A DNA stretch of 64,000 bases from Peptoniphilus catoniae (lineage in GTDB: Bacteria; Bacillota; Clostridia; Tissierellales; Peptoniphilaceae): NCBI RefSeq assembly GCF_901447155.2, contig NZ_LR588418.1, forward strand, positions 1-64,000, written 5' to 3'. The notes beneath the pieces are model-generated. The model was not told where the DNA came from. It saw only the letters and a list, made by a program, of their open reading frames with translations, and did not search any database. The position numbers and the translations under genes were made by a program. Shown piece after piece: positions 28,544 through 37,691 of this stretch; the stretch's first letter is position 1, and every line of letters begins with the position of its first letter.

Positions 28544-29317
28544 TTAGTTAACGGATATTCTGTTTTTGTGAAGATAATATACTCCGTATATAAACAAGGG
28601 TGCTTCAATTAAAATAAAAATTAAAAAACTTATACCTGTGCCCCTTATAAAGATATCTCCATTAGCCATATATAATTTTATATTGCTTAATAAATTTAAA
28701 TTGTTCATAAATGAAATAATTACAGATTCAACAAAAGATATAACTATATAGACAATTACTGTAGCCCCAAAACCGAATCTTTTTAGAATTTTGCCTCCAC
28801 CTGCACTTATGGAGAAGATTATTTTTGCAATTGATCTTATTAAGAGTACAAGGCACCAAAAGCAAAGAATAGAAATATTTAAAGTACCTACCTTATTTAT
28901 CTCACTCATAAGTTTAGTCCAATTTGCTCCTTGTATGGAAGCGAAATCCATAGCCTGACCGCTTGGAAGCATAATTAGTAGAAATAGAGCCGCCATAAAT
29001 ATTGAATAAATAAAAAACATAATTAAATAGTAAAAAAGCCTTGAGAAAGTTTTTGCAACAGGACTTAGAGAAATTGACTCATAAAAGAGCCCTTCTTCCC
29101 CGAAAAACATATTGTAATCTCCAACTATTACAGTAATAATAGCCGCCATATATCCAAAGGGTATTGATAAAACGGAAATGCTAAGACTTGTATCTGCCCA
29201 GGATATATTTATATAATTAAAAGCTAGACCCACCATAAAAAATATAAGAGGCAAAAGCGGAATAAACCAATTGTTTTTAAAGTGATTTTTGATTTGGTGT
29301 CCAAGTAATTTTCCCAT
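28544..29317 (-). CDS. ABC transporter permease (ABC-2-like)
   Basis: 257 residues with about six hydrophobic segments, opening with the cytoplasmic GKLLGHQIKNHFKNNW typical of ABC-2-type permeases. It follows its ATPase with a TAATG overlap and a GntR/YtrA-type regulator, the arrangement of the Ytr-like systems that respond to cell-envelope antibiotics in Bacillota. Substrate unknown. Last gene of the operon. Confidence 0.82.
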   Translation of the reverse strand: MGKLLGHQIKNHFKNNWFIPLLPLIFFMVGLAFNYINISWADTSLSISVLSIPFGYMAAIITVIVGDYNMFFGEEGLFYESISLSPVAKTFSRLFYYLIMFFIYSIFMAALFLLIMLPSGQAMDFASIQGANWTKLMSEINKVGTLNISILCFWCLVLLIRSIAKIIFSISAGGGKILKRFGFGATVIVYIVISFVESVIISFMNNLNLLSNIKLYMANGDIFIRGTGISFLIFILIEAPLFIYGVYYLHKNRISVN

Positions 29318-30003
29318 TAAAATACCTCCGTAAAATAGTCTTCTAAACTCATATTATTTTCCCTTCTTATTTCATCAACTGTCTTGTTTAAGTAAATTTT
29401 TCCTTCAGATAAAAACACAACTCTGTCCAACAAAGGTTCAATTTGATTAATAAGGTGAGTTGATACAATTATAAGAGAGTCTTTTTCAAAGTTATTTAAA
29501 ATCATTTTAATAATCGTCTTTCTTGCAGAAGGATCGACTCCTGAAATCGGCTCATCTAATAAAAAAATCTCGGCTTTTCTTGAAAGACTAAGAGCAATTT
29601 GTAATTTTTCTCTCGCACCCTTACTTAATTCTTTTACCTTAGCCTTAGTAGGCAGGTTAAAATCCTCTAAAAGTTTATAAAATTTATTCTCGTCAAAGTC
29701 CTTAAAGAATTTTTTATAAGTATTTACAACTCCTTTAATTGAAAGCTTGTTGCTAAGGGTAAACTTATCAGCCTGATATGATACAATTGCAGCAGTCTTA
29801 TAATTTATTTCTTTCCCGTTAATTAGGACTTTGCCCTTGTAAGTTTTTTCAAGACCGGCTAAAATTCTAAGCAAGGTTGATTTACCCGAACCGTTGGGTC
29901 CTACAAGGCCAACAATTTGTCCTCTATCCAAGTCTAAGTTCAAGTTATCTAAAACTTTTTTACCATAGGACATGGTTAAATTTTTTATTTCCAATTTGCT
30001 CAT
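29317..30003 (-). CDS. ABC transporter ATP-binding protein
   Basis: 228 residues from the ATG at 30003, preceded by TTGGAGGG; a start four codons upstream lies within that site region and is rejected. Walker A GPNGSGKST near 38, signature LSKGAREKLQIALSLSR (a noncanonical LSKGA form common in YtrB-like ATPases), Walker B IFLLDEPISGVDPSAR, H-loop STH. The start overlaps the stop of the GntR gene (ATGA), and the stop overlaps the permease start. Confidence 0.92.
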   Translation of the reverse strand: MSKLEIKNLTMSYGKKVLDNLNLDLDRGQIVGLVGPNGSGKSTLLRILAGLEKTYKGKVLINGKEINYKTAAIVSYQADKFTLSNKLSIKGVVNTYKKFFKDFDENKFYKLLEDFNLPTKAKVKELSKGAREKLQIALSLSRKAEIFLLDEPISGVDPSARKTIIKMILNNFEKDSLIIVSTHLINQIEPLLDRVVFLSEGKIYLNKTVDEIRRENNMSLEDYFTEVF

Positions 30004-30359
30004 TTTTCCCTCCAATATTCTTCCAAAAGTGTAATGGATTTTTCCTTTGATAGCTTAAGTTCTCCCGCTATGGTGATTAAGTCGTCGCAGTATTTGTAAA
30101 AAGATTCTCTTGCAATTTTTTCAATTAATTTTTCGTCACCTGTTATAAATCTTCCGGCTGTTCTGTTTGACTCTGCAAGTCCTTCTCTTTCCAGTTCTGA
30201 TAGGGCTCTTTGGACTGTGTTTGGATTAACGCCGTAGACTTTTGCCAAGTTTCTTACTGTATCCATTTTTTCGCCGCTTTTCCATTCTCCACTTGAAATT
30301 TTCAATTTAAAATCTTCAAGAAGTTGTATATATATAGGTCTATTATTATCGAATTTCAT
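30000..30359 (-). CDS. GntR/YtrA-family transcriptional regulator
   Basis: 119 residues from ATG 30359, preceded by AAGGGGGAGTGG. A longer ORF upstream runs into the promoter and is rejected. The winged helix is clear (RPIYIQLLEDFKLKISSGEWKSGEKMDTVRNLAKVYGVNPNTVQRALSELEREGL); the short C-terminus, without an effector domain, marks the YtrA subgroup, which usually represses its own ABC operon. Confidence 0.9.
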   Translation of the reverse strand: MKFDNNRPIYIQLLEDFKLKISSGEWKSGEKMDTVRNLAKVYGVNPNTVQRALSELEREGLAESNRTAGRFITGDEKLIEKIARESFYKYCDDLITIAGELKLSKEKSITLLEEYWREK

Positions 30360-30370
30360 ACCACTCCCCC

Positions 30371-30400
30371 TTGTATCATTGTACCAATTCATTAATACAA
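30371..30400. promoter_or_regulatory. Candidate GntR/YtrA operator
   Basis: Inverted repeat TTGTAT (30371-30376) and ATACAA (30395-30400), 18 bp apart, between the promoter and the start of the GntR gene. The position suits autorepression. Confidence 0.4.
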
Positions 30401-30405
30401 TAATC

Positions 30406-30434
30406 ATTATAAGATTTACCTTTACTGTATGCAA
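30406..30434 (-). promoter_or_regulatory. sigma-A promoter of GntR-ABC operon
   Basis: On the minus strand TTGCAT (30434-30429), 17 bp, TATAAT (30411-30406). Confidence 0.78.
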
Positions 30435-30464
30435 GTATTATTTTTAGAAATTTTTAATTTAAAC

Positions 30465-30495
30465 ATAAAAAGCCCAAAGTTTTTACTTTGAGCCT
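30465..30495 (-). terminator. Terminator of AbgA-like amidohydrolase gene
   Basis: GCCCAAAGT (30472-30480) pairs with ACTTTGAGC (30485-30493); on the minus strand TTTTTATG follows. Confidence 0.78.
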
Positions 30496-30607
30496 AAAAG
30501 TTTCTTATATAGTTTTGTCGTAGGAATTTTATAGAAAAAGTAGTTTAATTTTTACTTTAAAATTTGGGTGATTTGTTTAATATTAAGCTAATATATCTAT
30601 AAAATTT

Positions 30608-31888
30608 TTATTTTTCCTCTATAAGATATATATAATCAATTAATTTTGTAAACATATTAAAGCCAAGTTCAAGGGAGTCCTCGCTTATATCAAATCTACC
30701 GTTATGGTGAGAAGCTGCAAGGTCTGATCCTATTATAAAGTGCAAAGCCTTGCCTCCCTTAGCTTCAACCTCATTTAGCATATAGCAAATATCTTCAGAG
30801 GCATTAAGCCTAGGGTTCATTACAGTTTTAAAACCCGAATCCTCAAGGTACTTATTAAAGCCCGGGGCAAAGTCCTTGTACTTGCTTCTAAATACAATTG
30901 ATCCACCAACAGTTTCTATTTTTTTCTCCAAACCGTAAGCTAGGGCAGTTCCCTCTACTGCTGCAAAAAGTCCCTCCTTAAGATCCTTAACTATAAGGTC
31001 GGATTCTCCTCTTATTTCAACTTCCAGGTGGGCATCCTCAGCTATTATATTCCTTGAACTTCCCGCTCTAAGCACACCTACATTTACTCTGGCAAGGCCC
31101 TTTGAATGTTGAGGAAGAGAGTGTAGAGTAAGGGTAAGACTTGCAGCACCTAAAAGGGCGTTTCTTCCTCTCTCAGGAAGAATACCGGCATGACTTGCAC
31201 GTCCTTTAAGGTCTATGTCAAATTTTTCAGTGGCAAGAAATCCATCTGTATCAACTCCTATAACACCCCCTGGGACCCTTATACCTATATGAGCACCGAA
31301 TACATAATCAAGGCCATCTACAGCACCTGCATCCACCATGGATTTGGCTCCGTGGACTCCCTCTTCCGCCGGCTGAAAGATAAATCTGAAGGAACCCTTA
31401 AGGTCCTTTTTGTTTTTAACATAGTCGGCAAGACCAAGACCTATTGCCATATGAGCATCATGTCCACAGGCGTGCATGCACTTGTTATTTTCAGATCTGA
31501 ACTTAAGCTTGTTAGGCAGGTGGTTTTCATCCTTTGTTTCTTCGATTTTAAGGCCGTCTATTTCAAAGCGAAAGCCTATTTTAGGTCCGCTCCTACCTGT
31601 ATCATAGTCAACAATTAATCCCGTATAGCCCTGGAGAATTTCTTCAACATCAAAGTCTACATCTATTTTACCTAAGCTTTCAGCATGACTTTTAATTTCA
31701 TCTTCACTTGGTAGACCTATTCTTTTAGAGTGAATTTTTTTACCATAACTTATATTTTCAAAGCCCATAGCTTTAAGCTCTTTAATAAGCTCAATAGTTG
31801 TTTTCATTTCCAGGTAACCAGGCTCCGGAAATCTATGAAAATATCTTCTATATTCCTTAAGCTTTTCTGATTGTTTAATAGTAATCAC
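30608..31888 (-). CDS. M20 amidohydrolase, AbgA-like
   Basis: 426 residues, M20D metallohydrolase: RRYFHRFPEPGYLEMKTT, HACGHDAHMAIGLGLADY (metal-binding Cys/His near 138-142), FIFQPAEEGVHGAKSM (Glu pair), FGAHIG, and SDLAASHHNGRFDI at the end. Length and the SHHNGRFD motif resemble AbgA/AbgB, which cleave p-aminobenzoyl-glutamate, but other N-acyl amino acids are possible. The start is awkward: GTG 31888 sits inside the best Shine-Dalgarno (GAGGTGATT), which would better serve an ATT codon nine bases downstream. Confidence 0.87.
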   Translation of the reverse strand: MITIKQSEKLKEYRRYFHRFPEPGYLEMKTTIELIKELKAMGFENISYGKKIHSKRIGLPSEDEIKSHAESLGKIDVDFDVEEILQGYTGLIVDYDTGRSGPKIGFRFEIDGLKIEETKDENHLPNKLKFRSENNKCMHACGHDAHMAIGLGLADYVKNKKDLKGSFRFIFQPAEEGVHGAKSMVDAGAVDGLDYVFGAHIGIRVPGGVIGVDTDGFLATEKFDIDLKGRASHAGILPERGRNALLGAASLTLTLHSLPQHSKGLARVNVGVLRAGSSRNIIAEDAHLEVEIRGESDLIVKDLKEGLFAAVEGTALAYGLEKKIETVGGSIVFRSKYKDFAPGFNKYLEDSGFKTVMNPRLNASEDICYMLNEVEAKGGKALHFIIGSDLAASHHNGRFDISEDSLELGFNMFTKLIDYIYLIEEK

Positions 31889-31899
31889 CTCATTACAAA

Positions 31900-31928
31900 T
31901 AAAGCCCTTTAGGAAGTCTAAAGGGTTT
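31900..31928 (-). terminator. Terminator after fructose-bisphosphate aldolase gene
   Basis: CCCTTTAG (31905-31912) pairs with CTAAAGGG (31918-31925); minus-strand tail CTTTATTT is a moderate T run. Confidence 0.6.
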
Positions 31929-31940
31929 ATATTTTTCAGT

Positions 31941-32831
31941 TTATTTTTCTATTGATGCCTTATAAATTGATTCAATTGAACTGTCAAGTAAGTCGTTAAA
32001 TTCCTCATCTGTTTGATTTACATTAAGACCCTCTGTTAGAGCCCTTGAAAATGAAGCTATAAGATTTTGATTCTTTGCAAGAAGTTTATTTGACTTTTCT
32101 CTTGAGTATCCTCCTGAAAGAGCAACAAGTCTTACAGTTTGATCAAAGCTTAAAAAGTCAAGATAAAGGTCGGGCTTATTAGGTATAGTCATTTTAAAGA
32201 TAACGAGAGTATCCTTGTCCAGAGCCTTAAGCTCCTTAAGGATTTCTTCCTTTAAAAACTCCTCAATTTCACCTTTCTTTTCAGCGTGAATATCAACCTC
32301 AGGCTCAATAATAGGAACAAAACCTGCGGCTGATATTTTTTTGGCAAGCTCAAATTGTTGGCTTACAACTTTTTTAATACCCTCCTCATTAAATTCCTTA
32401 ATTACAGATCTCATTTTAGTGCCGAAGATGTTTCTTTCCTTTGCCTCTTTAAGAAGCTCGTCAAGGTGCTTCATAGGCTTCATAAGCTGAACGCCGTCTT
32501 TAACTGTATCAAGACCTTCGTCTATTTTAAGAATAGGCACCACACCCTTTTTATCCCATAAATAATCGGCAGTGTATTTACCGTCAATTTTAGAATTCAT
32601 AGTTACCTTAAAAAGAATGGCTCCTAAAATTCTGTCGGAGTTAAAGGCAGGTGATGTAATAATTCTGCTTCTCATTTTATGGACAAGGTCAAACATTTCT
32701 TTGTCATTTGAATAACCGTCTTCATCTATACCGTAAAGCTTAAGAGCTTTGGGAGTTGAACCTCCACTTTGGTCAAGGGCGGCAATAAAACCCTTGCCTG
32801 ATTTCATACGTTTAAGTTGTTCTATATTCAT
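31941..32831 (-). CDS. fda: Fructose-bisphosphate aldolase, class I
   Basis: 296 residues from ATG 32831. The ribosome site GGAGG lies at 8 nt before it, inside a four-codon longer ORF that is rejected. Motifs: [17 protein letters not shown], the Schiff-base region [14 protein letters not shown] (Lys), and the SGGYSR phosphate-binding segment. This is the fda-type single-domain class I enzyme (fructose 1,6-bisphosphate to DHAP and GAP) found in Staphylococcus and many anaerobes. An extended -10 (TGATATACT, TATACT at 32867-32862) precedes it. Confidence 0.94.
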   Translation of the reverse strand: MNIEQLKRMKSGKGFIAALDQSGGSTPKALKLYGIDEDGYSNDKEMFDLVHKMRSRIITSPAFNSDRILGAILFKVTMNSKIDGKYTADYLWDKKGVVPILKIDEGLDTVKDGVQLMKPMKHLDELLKEAKERNIFGTKMRSVIKEFNEEGIKKVVSQQFELAKKISAAGFVPIIEPEVDIHAEKKGEIEEFLKEEILKELKALDKDTLVIFKMTIPNKPDLYLDFLSFDQTVRLVALSGGYSREKSNKLLAKNQNLIASFSRALTEGLNVNQTDEEFNDLLDSSIESIYKASIEK

Positions 32832-32861
32832 TATAACCTCCATTGTTCCATAGATAAGTAA

Positions 32862-32870
32862 AGTATATCA
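32862..32870 (-). promoter_or_regulatory. Extended -10 promoter of aldolase gene
   Basis: Minus strand TG-A-TATACT, TATACT at 32867-32862. No strong -35 was found. Confidence 0.5.
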
Positions 32871-32943
32871 CAAATAGGAGATATAAGGGATTTTTCTTGT
32901 ATAATTTTAAGCCATGGGGTAAAATTCAAAAGTAGGTGATTAA

Positions 32944-33537
32944 GTGTATTATGCAGTAAAAAAAGGAAAACAGGCCGGCATATATCAAAGCTGGGATGAA
33001 GCAAAAAAACAGGTTATAGGATATAGCGGAGCCATTTATAAAAAATTTAAAAGCTATGAAGAGGCCTCAGACTTTATAAAAGGCGAAAGTAAGAAGGCTG
33101 AAATTCATTCTGAAGACAAGCTTAAAGAAGGAGAAATTATAGCTTATGTAGACGGATCCTATAATATTAAGGATAAGTCCTTTTCCTATGGAGCCCTTCT
33201 TTTTGACAATTCAGGTATCTATGAGGAGCATTCTCAGAGATTTTTTACCGGCAACAATGAAATGCGTAATGTTGCAGGAGAAATTAAAGGAGCCGAGTAT
33301 GCCATGAAAAGAGCCTTGGAGCTTGGGAAGAATAAGCTCTACCTTCACTTTGACTACTCAGGTATTGAACACTGGGCAAAGGGAGAGTGGAAGACCAACA
33401 AGGAAGGGACAATTAATTACAAAAACTTTTATGACTCTATAAGGTCGAATCTTAAAGTTGAATTTATAAAGGTTAAGGCTCATAGCGGTGTAGAATATAA
33501 TGAAATAGTTGATAAACTTGCAAAGGAAGCGGAATAA
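32944..33537 (+). CDS. rnhA: Ribonuclease H with viroplasmin-type N-terminal domain
   Basis: 197 residues. Residues 1-50 (YYAVKKGKQAGIYQSWDEAKKQVIGYSGAIYKKFKSYEEA) form the caulimovirus-viroplasmin/hybrid-binding domain known from eukaryote-like RNase H1. Residues 60-197 are RNase HI with catalytic Asp70, Glu113, Asp137 and Asp190, plus His180. It cuts the RNA strand of RNA-DNA hybrids. GTG start 4 nt after AAAGTAGGTGATTAA. Its stop overlaps the ATG of the next gene (TAATG), opening a five-gene overlapping operon. Confidence 0.93.
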   Translation: MYYAVKKGKQAGIYQSWDEAKKQVIGYSGAIYKKFKSYEEASDFIKGESKKAEIHSEDKLKEGEIIAYVDGSYNIKDKSFSYGALLFDNSGIYEEHSQRFFTGNNEMRNVAGEIKGAEYAMKRALELGKNKLYLHFDYSGIEHWAKGEWKTNKEGTINYKNFYDSIRSNLKVEFIKVKAHSGVEYNEIVDKLAKEAE

Positions 33538-33971
33538 TGAGAAAATCTTGGGACGAATATTTTATGAAAATTACTCAAATGGTGGCGACAAGGTCCACCT
33601 GTGACAGGGCATTTGTAGGTTGCGTTTTGGTAAATGAGGACAACAGAATAATATCTACAGGCTACAACGGATCCATTACCGGCAACAAGCACTGTGATGA
33701 AGTGGGACATACCATGAGGGACGGACATTGTATAGCTACTATACACGCTGAAATGAACGCCCTTTTATACTGTGCCAAGGAGGGAATATCAGTAAAAGGA
33801 GCCAAGTGCTATGTTACTCACTTCCCCTGTTTAAATTGCACCAAGGCATTGATACAGGCAGGTATTAAATATATAATATATCAGGAAGCTTACAGAATTG
33901 ATGATTATGCCCTTGAATTAATTAATAAAAACAAAATAGGACTTAAACAAATCAAAGGGGTGGAAGAATGA
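33537..33971 (+). CDS. dCMP deaminase family protein
   Basis: 144-residue zinc deaminase: HAE motif His70/Glu72 and PCLNC (Cys98, Cys101). Length and the opening [21 protein letters not shown] identify the ComEB/dCMP-deaminase type, which makes dUMP for thymidylate synthesis; in competent species the same family is called ComEB. Overlaps rnhA by 1 nt and mscL by 4 nt. Confidence 0.92.
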   Translation: MRKSWDEYFMKITQMVATRSTCDRAFVGCVLVNEDNRIISTGYNGSITGNKHCDEVGHTMRDGHCIATIHAEMNALLYCAKEGISVKGAKCYVTHFPCLNCTKALIQAGIKYIIYQEAYRIDDYALELINKNKIGLKQIKGVEE

Positions 33972-34417
33972 AGAAATTTATAGACGAATTTAAAGAATTT
34001 ATCTCCAGAGGCAACGTTGTGGATATGGCGGTAGGTGTTATTATAGGTGGTGCCTTCGGTAAAATTGTAAGCTCCCTTGTAGAAGACATTGTTATGCCTA
34101 TGATAGGAATGTTACTTGGAAATATTGATTTCAACAATATTTTTATAGCCCTTGACGGATCCGACTACAGCACTTACGAACAAGCCAAGGAAGCAGGAGC
34201 AGCAATAGGAATAGGAGCATTTATAAATAATGTTGTAAACTTTTTAGTTATAGCACTTGTAATATTTATAGTAATTAAACAGTTTAATAATATGAAAGAC
34301 AAATTAAAAAAACCCGAAGAAGCAGAAGCACCATCAACAAAAATTTGTCCTTATTGTAAGAGTGAAGTTAACATAGAAGCAAGTAGATGCCCACATTGTA
34401 CAAGTGAACTTGAATAA
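33968..34417 (+). CDS. mscL: Large-conductance mechanosensitive channel with zinc-ribbon tail
   Basis: 149 residues. MscL core: [31 protein letters not shown] (first pore helix) and the second membrane segment near residues 86-104 ([19 protein letters not shown]). The protein opens under membrane tension to release solutes on osmotic downshock. Beyond the usual C-terminal helix it has an extra zinc ribbon: Cys127, Cys130, Cys141, Cys144 (CPYC...CPHC). Overlaps both neighbours (4 and 14 nt). Confidence 0.94.
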   Translation: MKKFIDEFKEFISRGNVVDMAVGVIIGGAFGKIVSSLVEDIVMPMIGMLLGNIDFNNIFIALDGSDYSTYEQAKEAGAAIGIGAFINNVVNFLVIALVIFIVIKQFNNMKDKLKKPEEAEAPSTKICPYCKSEVNIEASRCPHCTSELE

Positions 34418-35555
34418 AAAATACGGCCTCGTATTAGAAGGAGGCGGAGCAAGGGGAGCCTATCATATAGGTTCCTATTTTGCTTTAAAAGAATTGGGAT
34501 TTGAATTTGAAACAGTTGTAGGCACATCTATAGGTGCAATTAATGCAGCTATGATAGCTATGGGCGAGCCGGAAAAGTGTGCTAAACTGTGGAGAAGTGT
34601 AACTATGGAGGATTACCTTAAAGACTCCTCTAAGGAAGTTACAACAAAAAAAGACGAAGATAAAAATCAGGACCTTAAAGATGAGCTTATAGACTCTATA
34701 AAAAATGTTATAAATGACACCATTAACAACATAACCTTACCTGTAGAACCTTTAAAAAATTTGGTAGATGAAAATATAGACGAAGACAAGGTCAGAAGAT
34801 CCAAAATCAGATTCGGACTTGTTACTGTAAATGTTACAGACAAAAAAGCAGAAGAACTCTATATAGAAGATATACCTAGGGGAGAACTTAAAAAATATTT
34901 AGTTGCCAGCTGCTATCTTCCTATATTTAAAATGGAACCCCTTGACGGAAAATACTATTTAGACGGGGGATTCTACAACAATATCCCCTATGACATGGTG
35001 GAAAAATTAGGGCAGACTCCCGTAATTATAAGATGCAAAAAAAGCAAGGTAAACAATATTTACATGCCTAAGGATGCACTTATAATAGAACCGGCGAAAA
35101 AATATGCCTCATCTGTGGATTTCGACCCTATAAGGGCAGATGAAATTATTAGAATAGGCTACTTTGACACCTACAAAAAAATCAAAGGCCTTATGGGAAA
35201 TAAATACTACATTAAACCATTTGAAGAAGAAAAAGCCGCTAAAATACTTTCAGAAATTTATTTTGATATTTTAGATTCCTATATTGACCATAACAAATAT
35301 AAAATAAGCTCAAACTACAGAAGGTTCTTTGAAGAGGTTTTGCCCGACATAGCATCCAAGCACGACCTAAAAGGAGACTACACCTATGCAAAGCTCTTAG
35401 TTTTAATAGTGGAAAAGCTTGCAAAGGAGCTTAATATAGACTACCTTAACATATACGATATAGACTCACTTTTAGAGAAGATAAAAAATAAAGAAGAAAT
35501 TGAGTCCGGTAAAGATAAAATGATAGAGAAGCTTGCAAAAAGGATTATGAAGTGA
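34404..35555 (+). CDS. Patatin-like phospholipase
   Basis: 383 residues. Patatin fold with oxyanion motif [11 protein letters not shown] (residues 13-23), nucleophile Ser42 in GTSIGA and catalytic Asp187 in LDGGF. It is a cytoplasmic or membrane-associated acyl hydrolase of unknown lipid target. A charged Lys/Asp/Glu insert lies at 75-105. The start is GTG (or TTG two codons later) inside mscL, without a visible ribosome site, so it relies on coupling. Confidence 0.9.
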   Translation: MNLNKKYGLVLEGGGARGAYHIGSYFALKELGFEFETVVGTSIGAINAAMIAMGEPEKCAKLWRSVTMEDYLKDSSKEVTTKKDEDKNQDLKDELIDSIKNVINDTINNITLPVEPLKNLVDENIDEDKVRRSKIRFGLVTVNVTDKKAEELYIEDIPRGELKKYLVASCYLPIFKMEPLDGKYYLDGGFYNNIPYDMVEKLGQTPVIIRCKKSKVNNIYMPKDALIIEPAKKYASSVDFDPIRADEIIRIGYFDTYKKIKGLMGNKYYIKPFEEEKAAKILSEIYFDILDSYIDHNKYKISSNYRRFFEEVLPDIASKHDLKGDYTYAKLLVLIVEKLAKELNIDYLNIYDIDSLLEKIKNKEEIESGKDKMIEKLAKRIMK

Positions 35556-36169
35556 AACTGGAAAAAATTAGAAATACAATAGAAAACTCCATACCAGAAC
35601 CTATAGACATTTTTAGAAAATATTCCGTTTTAATTCCCATAATAGAAGTTGAAGGAGAACTCCATCTTCTATATGAAATAAGGTCAAAAAAACTAAAAAC
35701 CCAACCCGGAGAAATTTGCTTTCCCGGTGGCGGTATAGAAAAAGGCGAAGACCCAATAAGCGCAGCCCTAAGAGAAACAAGTGAAGAGCTTTTAATTTCT
35801 AAAAGTGAAATTGAAGTTTACGGAGAAGGAGACTATTTAGTAAACCCCTACAACAGAGTTATTTATTCAGTAGTCGCTAAAATAAATAAGGATCTCTCTG
35901 AAATAAATCCCAACAGGTCAGAAGTGGACCAGGTATTTACTGTGCCCCTTTCATTTTTTTTAAAGGACCCGCCTAAAAGCTACGAAGTAGAATTTCAGGC
36001 AAAGAGAAACAAACTCTTCCCCTATGAACTCATCCCCAACGGAAAAAATTACAAATTCGGGAAGAACAGGGACAGAGTCCTCTTTTATAACTATAAAGGT
36101 TTAATAATTTGGGGATTTACCGCTAAAATGACCTACAATTTCCTAAAAAAAGTGGGAGTACAATTGTAA
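35552..36169 (+). CDS. Nudix hydrolase, CoA-pyrophosphatase-like
   Basis: 205 residues. Nudix box at about 59-81: GGGIEKGEDPISAALRETSEELLI with Arg74, Glu75, Glu78, Glu79. The preceding segment LLYEIRSKKLKTQPGEICFPGG matches the CoA/acyl-CoA pyrophosphatase subgroup (YeaB/NudL-like), cutting CoA to phosphopantetheine and ADP. GTG start overlapping the patatin stop. Last gene of the operon; a WalR-like site overlaps its stop codon. Confidence 0.9.
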   Translation: MKLEKIRNTIENSIPEPIDIFRKYSVLIPIIEVEGELHLLYEIRSKKLKTQPGEICFPGGGIEKGEDPISAALRETSEELLISKSEIEVYGEGDYLVNPYNRVIYSVVAKINKDLSEINPNRSEVDQVFTVPLSFFLKDPPKSYEVEFQAKRNKLFPYELIPNGKNYKFGKNRDRVLFYNYKGLIIWGFTAKMTYNFLKKVGVQL

Positions 36170-36181
36170 CAAAATTGTAAC
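36165..36181 (+). promoter_or_regulatory. WalR-type tandem hexamer site
   Basis: TGTAACAAAATTGTAAC: TGTAAC, 5 bp, TGTAAC, an exact match to the WalR consensus TGTWAH-N5-TGTWAH. It lies about 140 bp upstream of the -35 of the 3D protein gene. Confidence 0.45.
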
Positions 36182-36191
36182 AATTAACAGA

Positions 36192-36218
36192 AAAGGGCTA
36201 TTTTTAGCCCTTATTTTT
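36192..36218 (+). terminator. Terminator after Nudix gene
   Basis: AAGGGCTA (36193-36200) pairs with TAGCCCTT (36205-36212), then ATTTTT. Confidence 0.85.
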
Positions 36219-36318
36219 GACCATTTAATTAATAAAAAGCAAAAACAGCTCTGACCACCCTAAACAAAAGGCTAAAATCAGCGGTTTTAAGAAAAAATTA
36301 AGAAATTAAGCTAAAAAT

Positions 36319-36347
36319 TTGACAAGACTCATTTTAATAGATATACT
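36319..36347 (+). promoter_or_regulatory. sigma-A promoter of 3D protein gene
   Basis: TTGACA (36319-36324), 17 bp, TATACT (36342-36347): near consensus. Confidence 0.88.
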
Positions 36348-36364
36348 ACCAAAGTAGTTAAATG

Positions 36365-36381
36365 GTTACAAAATAGTTACA
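36365..36381 (-). promoter_or_regulatory. WalR-type tandem hexamer site (minus orientation)
   Basis: On the minus strand TGTAAC, 5 bp, TGTAAC. It lies 18 nt past the -10, inside the early transcribed leader, a place that would suit repression. Confidence 0.5.
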
Positions 36382-36422
36382 TTAGTGACAAAATTGTAAT
36401 CATCAGCTTAGGAGGTTATAAA

Positions 36423-37421
36423 ATGGGTTTAAAAACAAGTACATTTAAAAGAAAGAAACTTCTTGTTGTGGCAATTATAATAGTTGCAGTATCAGCTATT
36501 ATGATGGGTTTCTCAACAGCACTTGCTAAAAATGTTAATTTAATTATAGATGGTAAGGTAAAAGAAGTTACAACATATTCAGAAACGGTAGGAGACTTTT
36601 TAAAAACACAAAACATAAAATTACATAGCGATAACCTTGTAATCCCTGGAGAAGAAGAAAAAATTACCGAGGATATGGACATTATTGTCGCAGAATACAA
36701 ATATTACGTAATTATAGACGGAAAGCAAATATATAGCGGTAAATCTATAAACGAAAGCGTAAAAGATATACTTAAAGATCTTAAAATTGAACTTGACGAG
36801 GACGATGTAGTAACACCCGGCTTACTTGAAAAAGTTAAAGAAAGAGATACCATAAAAATAGAAAGAGTAGAAAGACAAAGCTACCAAACCAAGACAGAAA
36901 TCCCTTACGAAAGCGAAATCGTTGAAAACGCCGATATGTATAACGGAGAAAGCAAAATAATACAAAAAGGCGTTGTCGGAGAAAAAGTAGATACATTTGA
37001 AAATGTTTTTGTAAACGGAGAATTGGTATCCATAGAGCCTGTAGACTCACAAATTACCATTGAACCGGTTAAAGAAATAGTTGAAAAAGGAACAAAAGAA
37101 ATCGACGTAGCAAACCTGGAAGGCAAAAAAGTAAAAAAAGTTATAGTAATGCAGGCAACAGCCTATGACCCTACAGCAGGTTCAAAAACCGCTATGGGAA
37201 CAAAAGCAAGAGTCGGAGCTGTAGCCGTAGACCCTAGAGTTATACCCCTAGGAAGCAAACTATATATAGAATCAATGGACGGATTCCCAACCTACGGCTA
37301 TGCTACCGCCGAAGATACAGGAGGAGCAATTAAAGGAAACAGAATAGACCTGTTTTACTCAACAAATGCTCAAGCCTTAAAATTCGGTAGAAGAAACGTA
37401 AAAGTATACGTTTTAGAATAA
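36423..37421 (+). CDS. YabE-like cell-wall protein with DUF348, G5 and 3D domains
   Basis: 332 residues. A signal/anchor helix at 12-34 is followed by two DUF348 repeats (NLIIDGKVKEVTTYSETVGDFLKTQNI; YVIIDGKQIYSGKSINESVKDIL), a G5 domain near 150-225 and a C-terminal 3D domain (TAYDPTAG ... GAVAVDPRVIPLGSKLYIE ... AEDTGGAIKGNRIDLF) with its three Asp residues. The family (YabE, YuiC, RpfB-like) cleaves or remodels peptidoglycan outside the membrane. TTAGGAGGT precedes the ATG. Two WalR-type sites nearby fit control by the cell-wall kinase system WalRK. Confidence 0.92.
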   Translation: MGLKTSTFKRKKLLVVAIIIVAVSAIMMGFSTALAKNVNLIIDGKVKEVTTYSETVGDFLKTQNIKLHSDNLVIPGEEEKITEDMDIIVAEYKYYVIIDGKQIYSGKSINESVKDILKDLKIELDEDDVVTPGLLEKVKERDTIKIERVERQSYQTKTEIPYESEIVENADMYNGESKIIQKGVVGEKVDTFENVFVNGELVSIEPVDSQITIEPVKEIVEKGTKEIDVANLEGKKVKKVIVMQATAYDPTAGSKTAMGTKARVGAVAVDPRVIPLGSKLYIESMDGFPTYGYATAEDTGGAIKGNRIDLFYSTNAQALKFGRRNVKVYVLE

Positions 37422-37480
37422 AATCGATTAATTTTAATTAAAAACATTATAAAAATATAAATAAAATTTAAACTTGCAAA

Positions 37481-37523
37481 ATAAAAGGCTAGGAGAATTA
37501 ACCCTCTAGCCTTTTTATTTTAG
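37481..37523 (+). terminator. Terminator of 3D protein gene
   Basis: AAAGGCTAG pairs with CTAGCCTTT (about 37484-37514) around a 12-nt loop, followed by TTTATTTT. Confidence 0.88.
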
Positions 37524-37691
37524 TCATTTCGACCGAGCGCAGCGAGCGGAGAAATCTCTACCCCATACCACCCAGTCATTTCGACTGAAGCGAATGAAAT
37601 GAGCGGAACGGAGAAATCTTATTACAATTCCGAGATCTCTCCATGCGTTCGCTGTCGCTCCCTTAGCGAGATGACAGACTTTATAATACCG

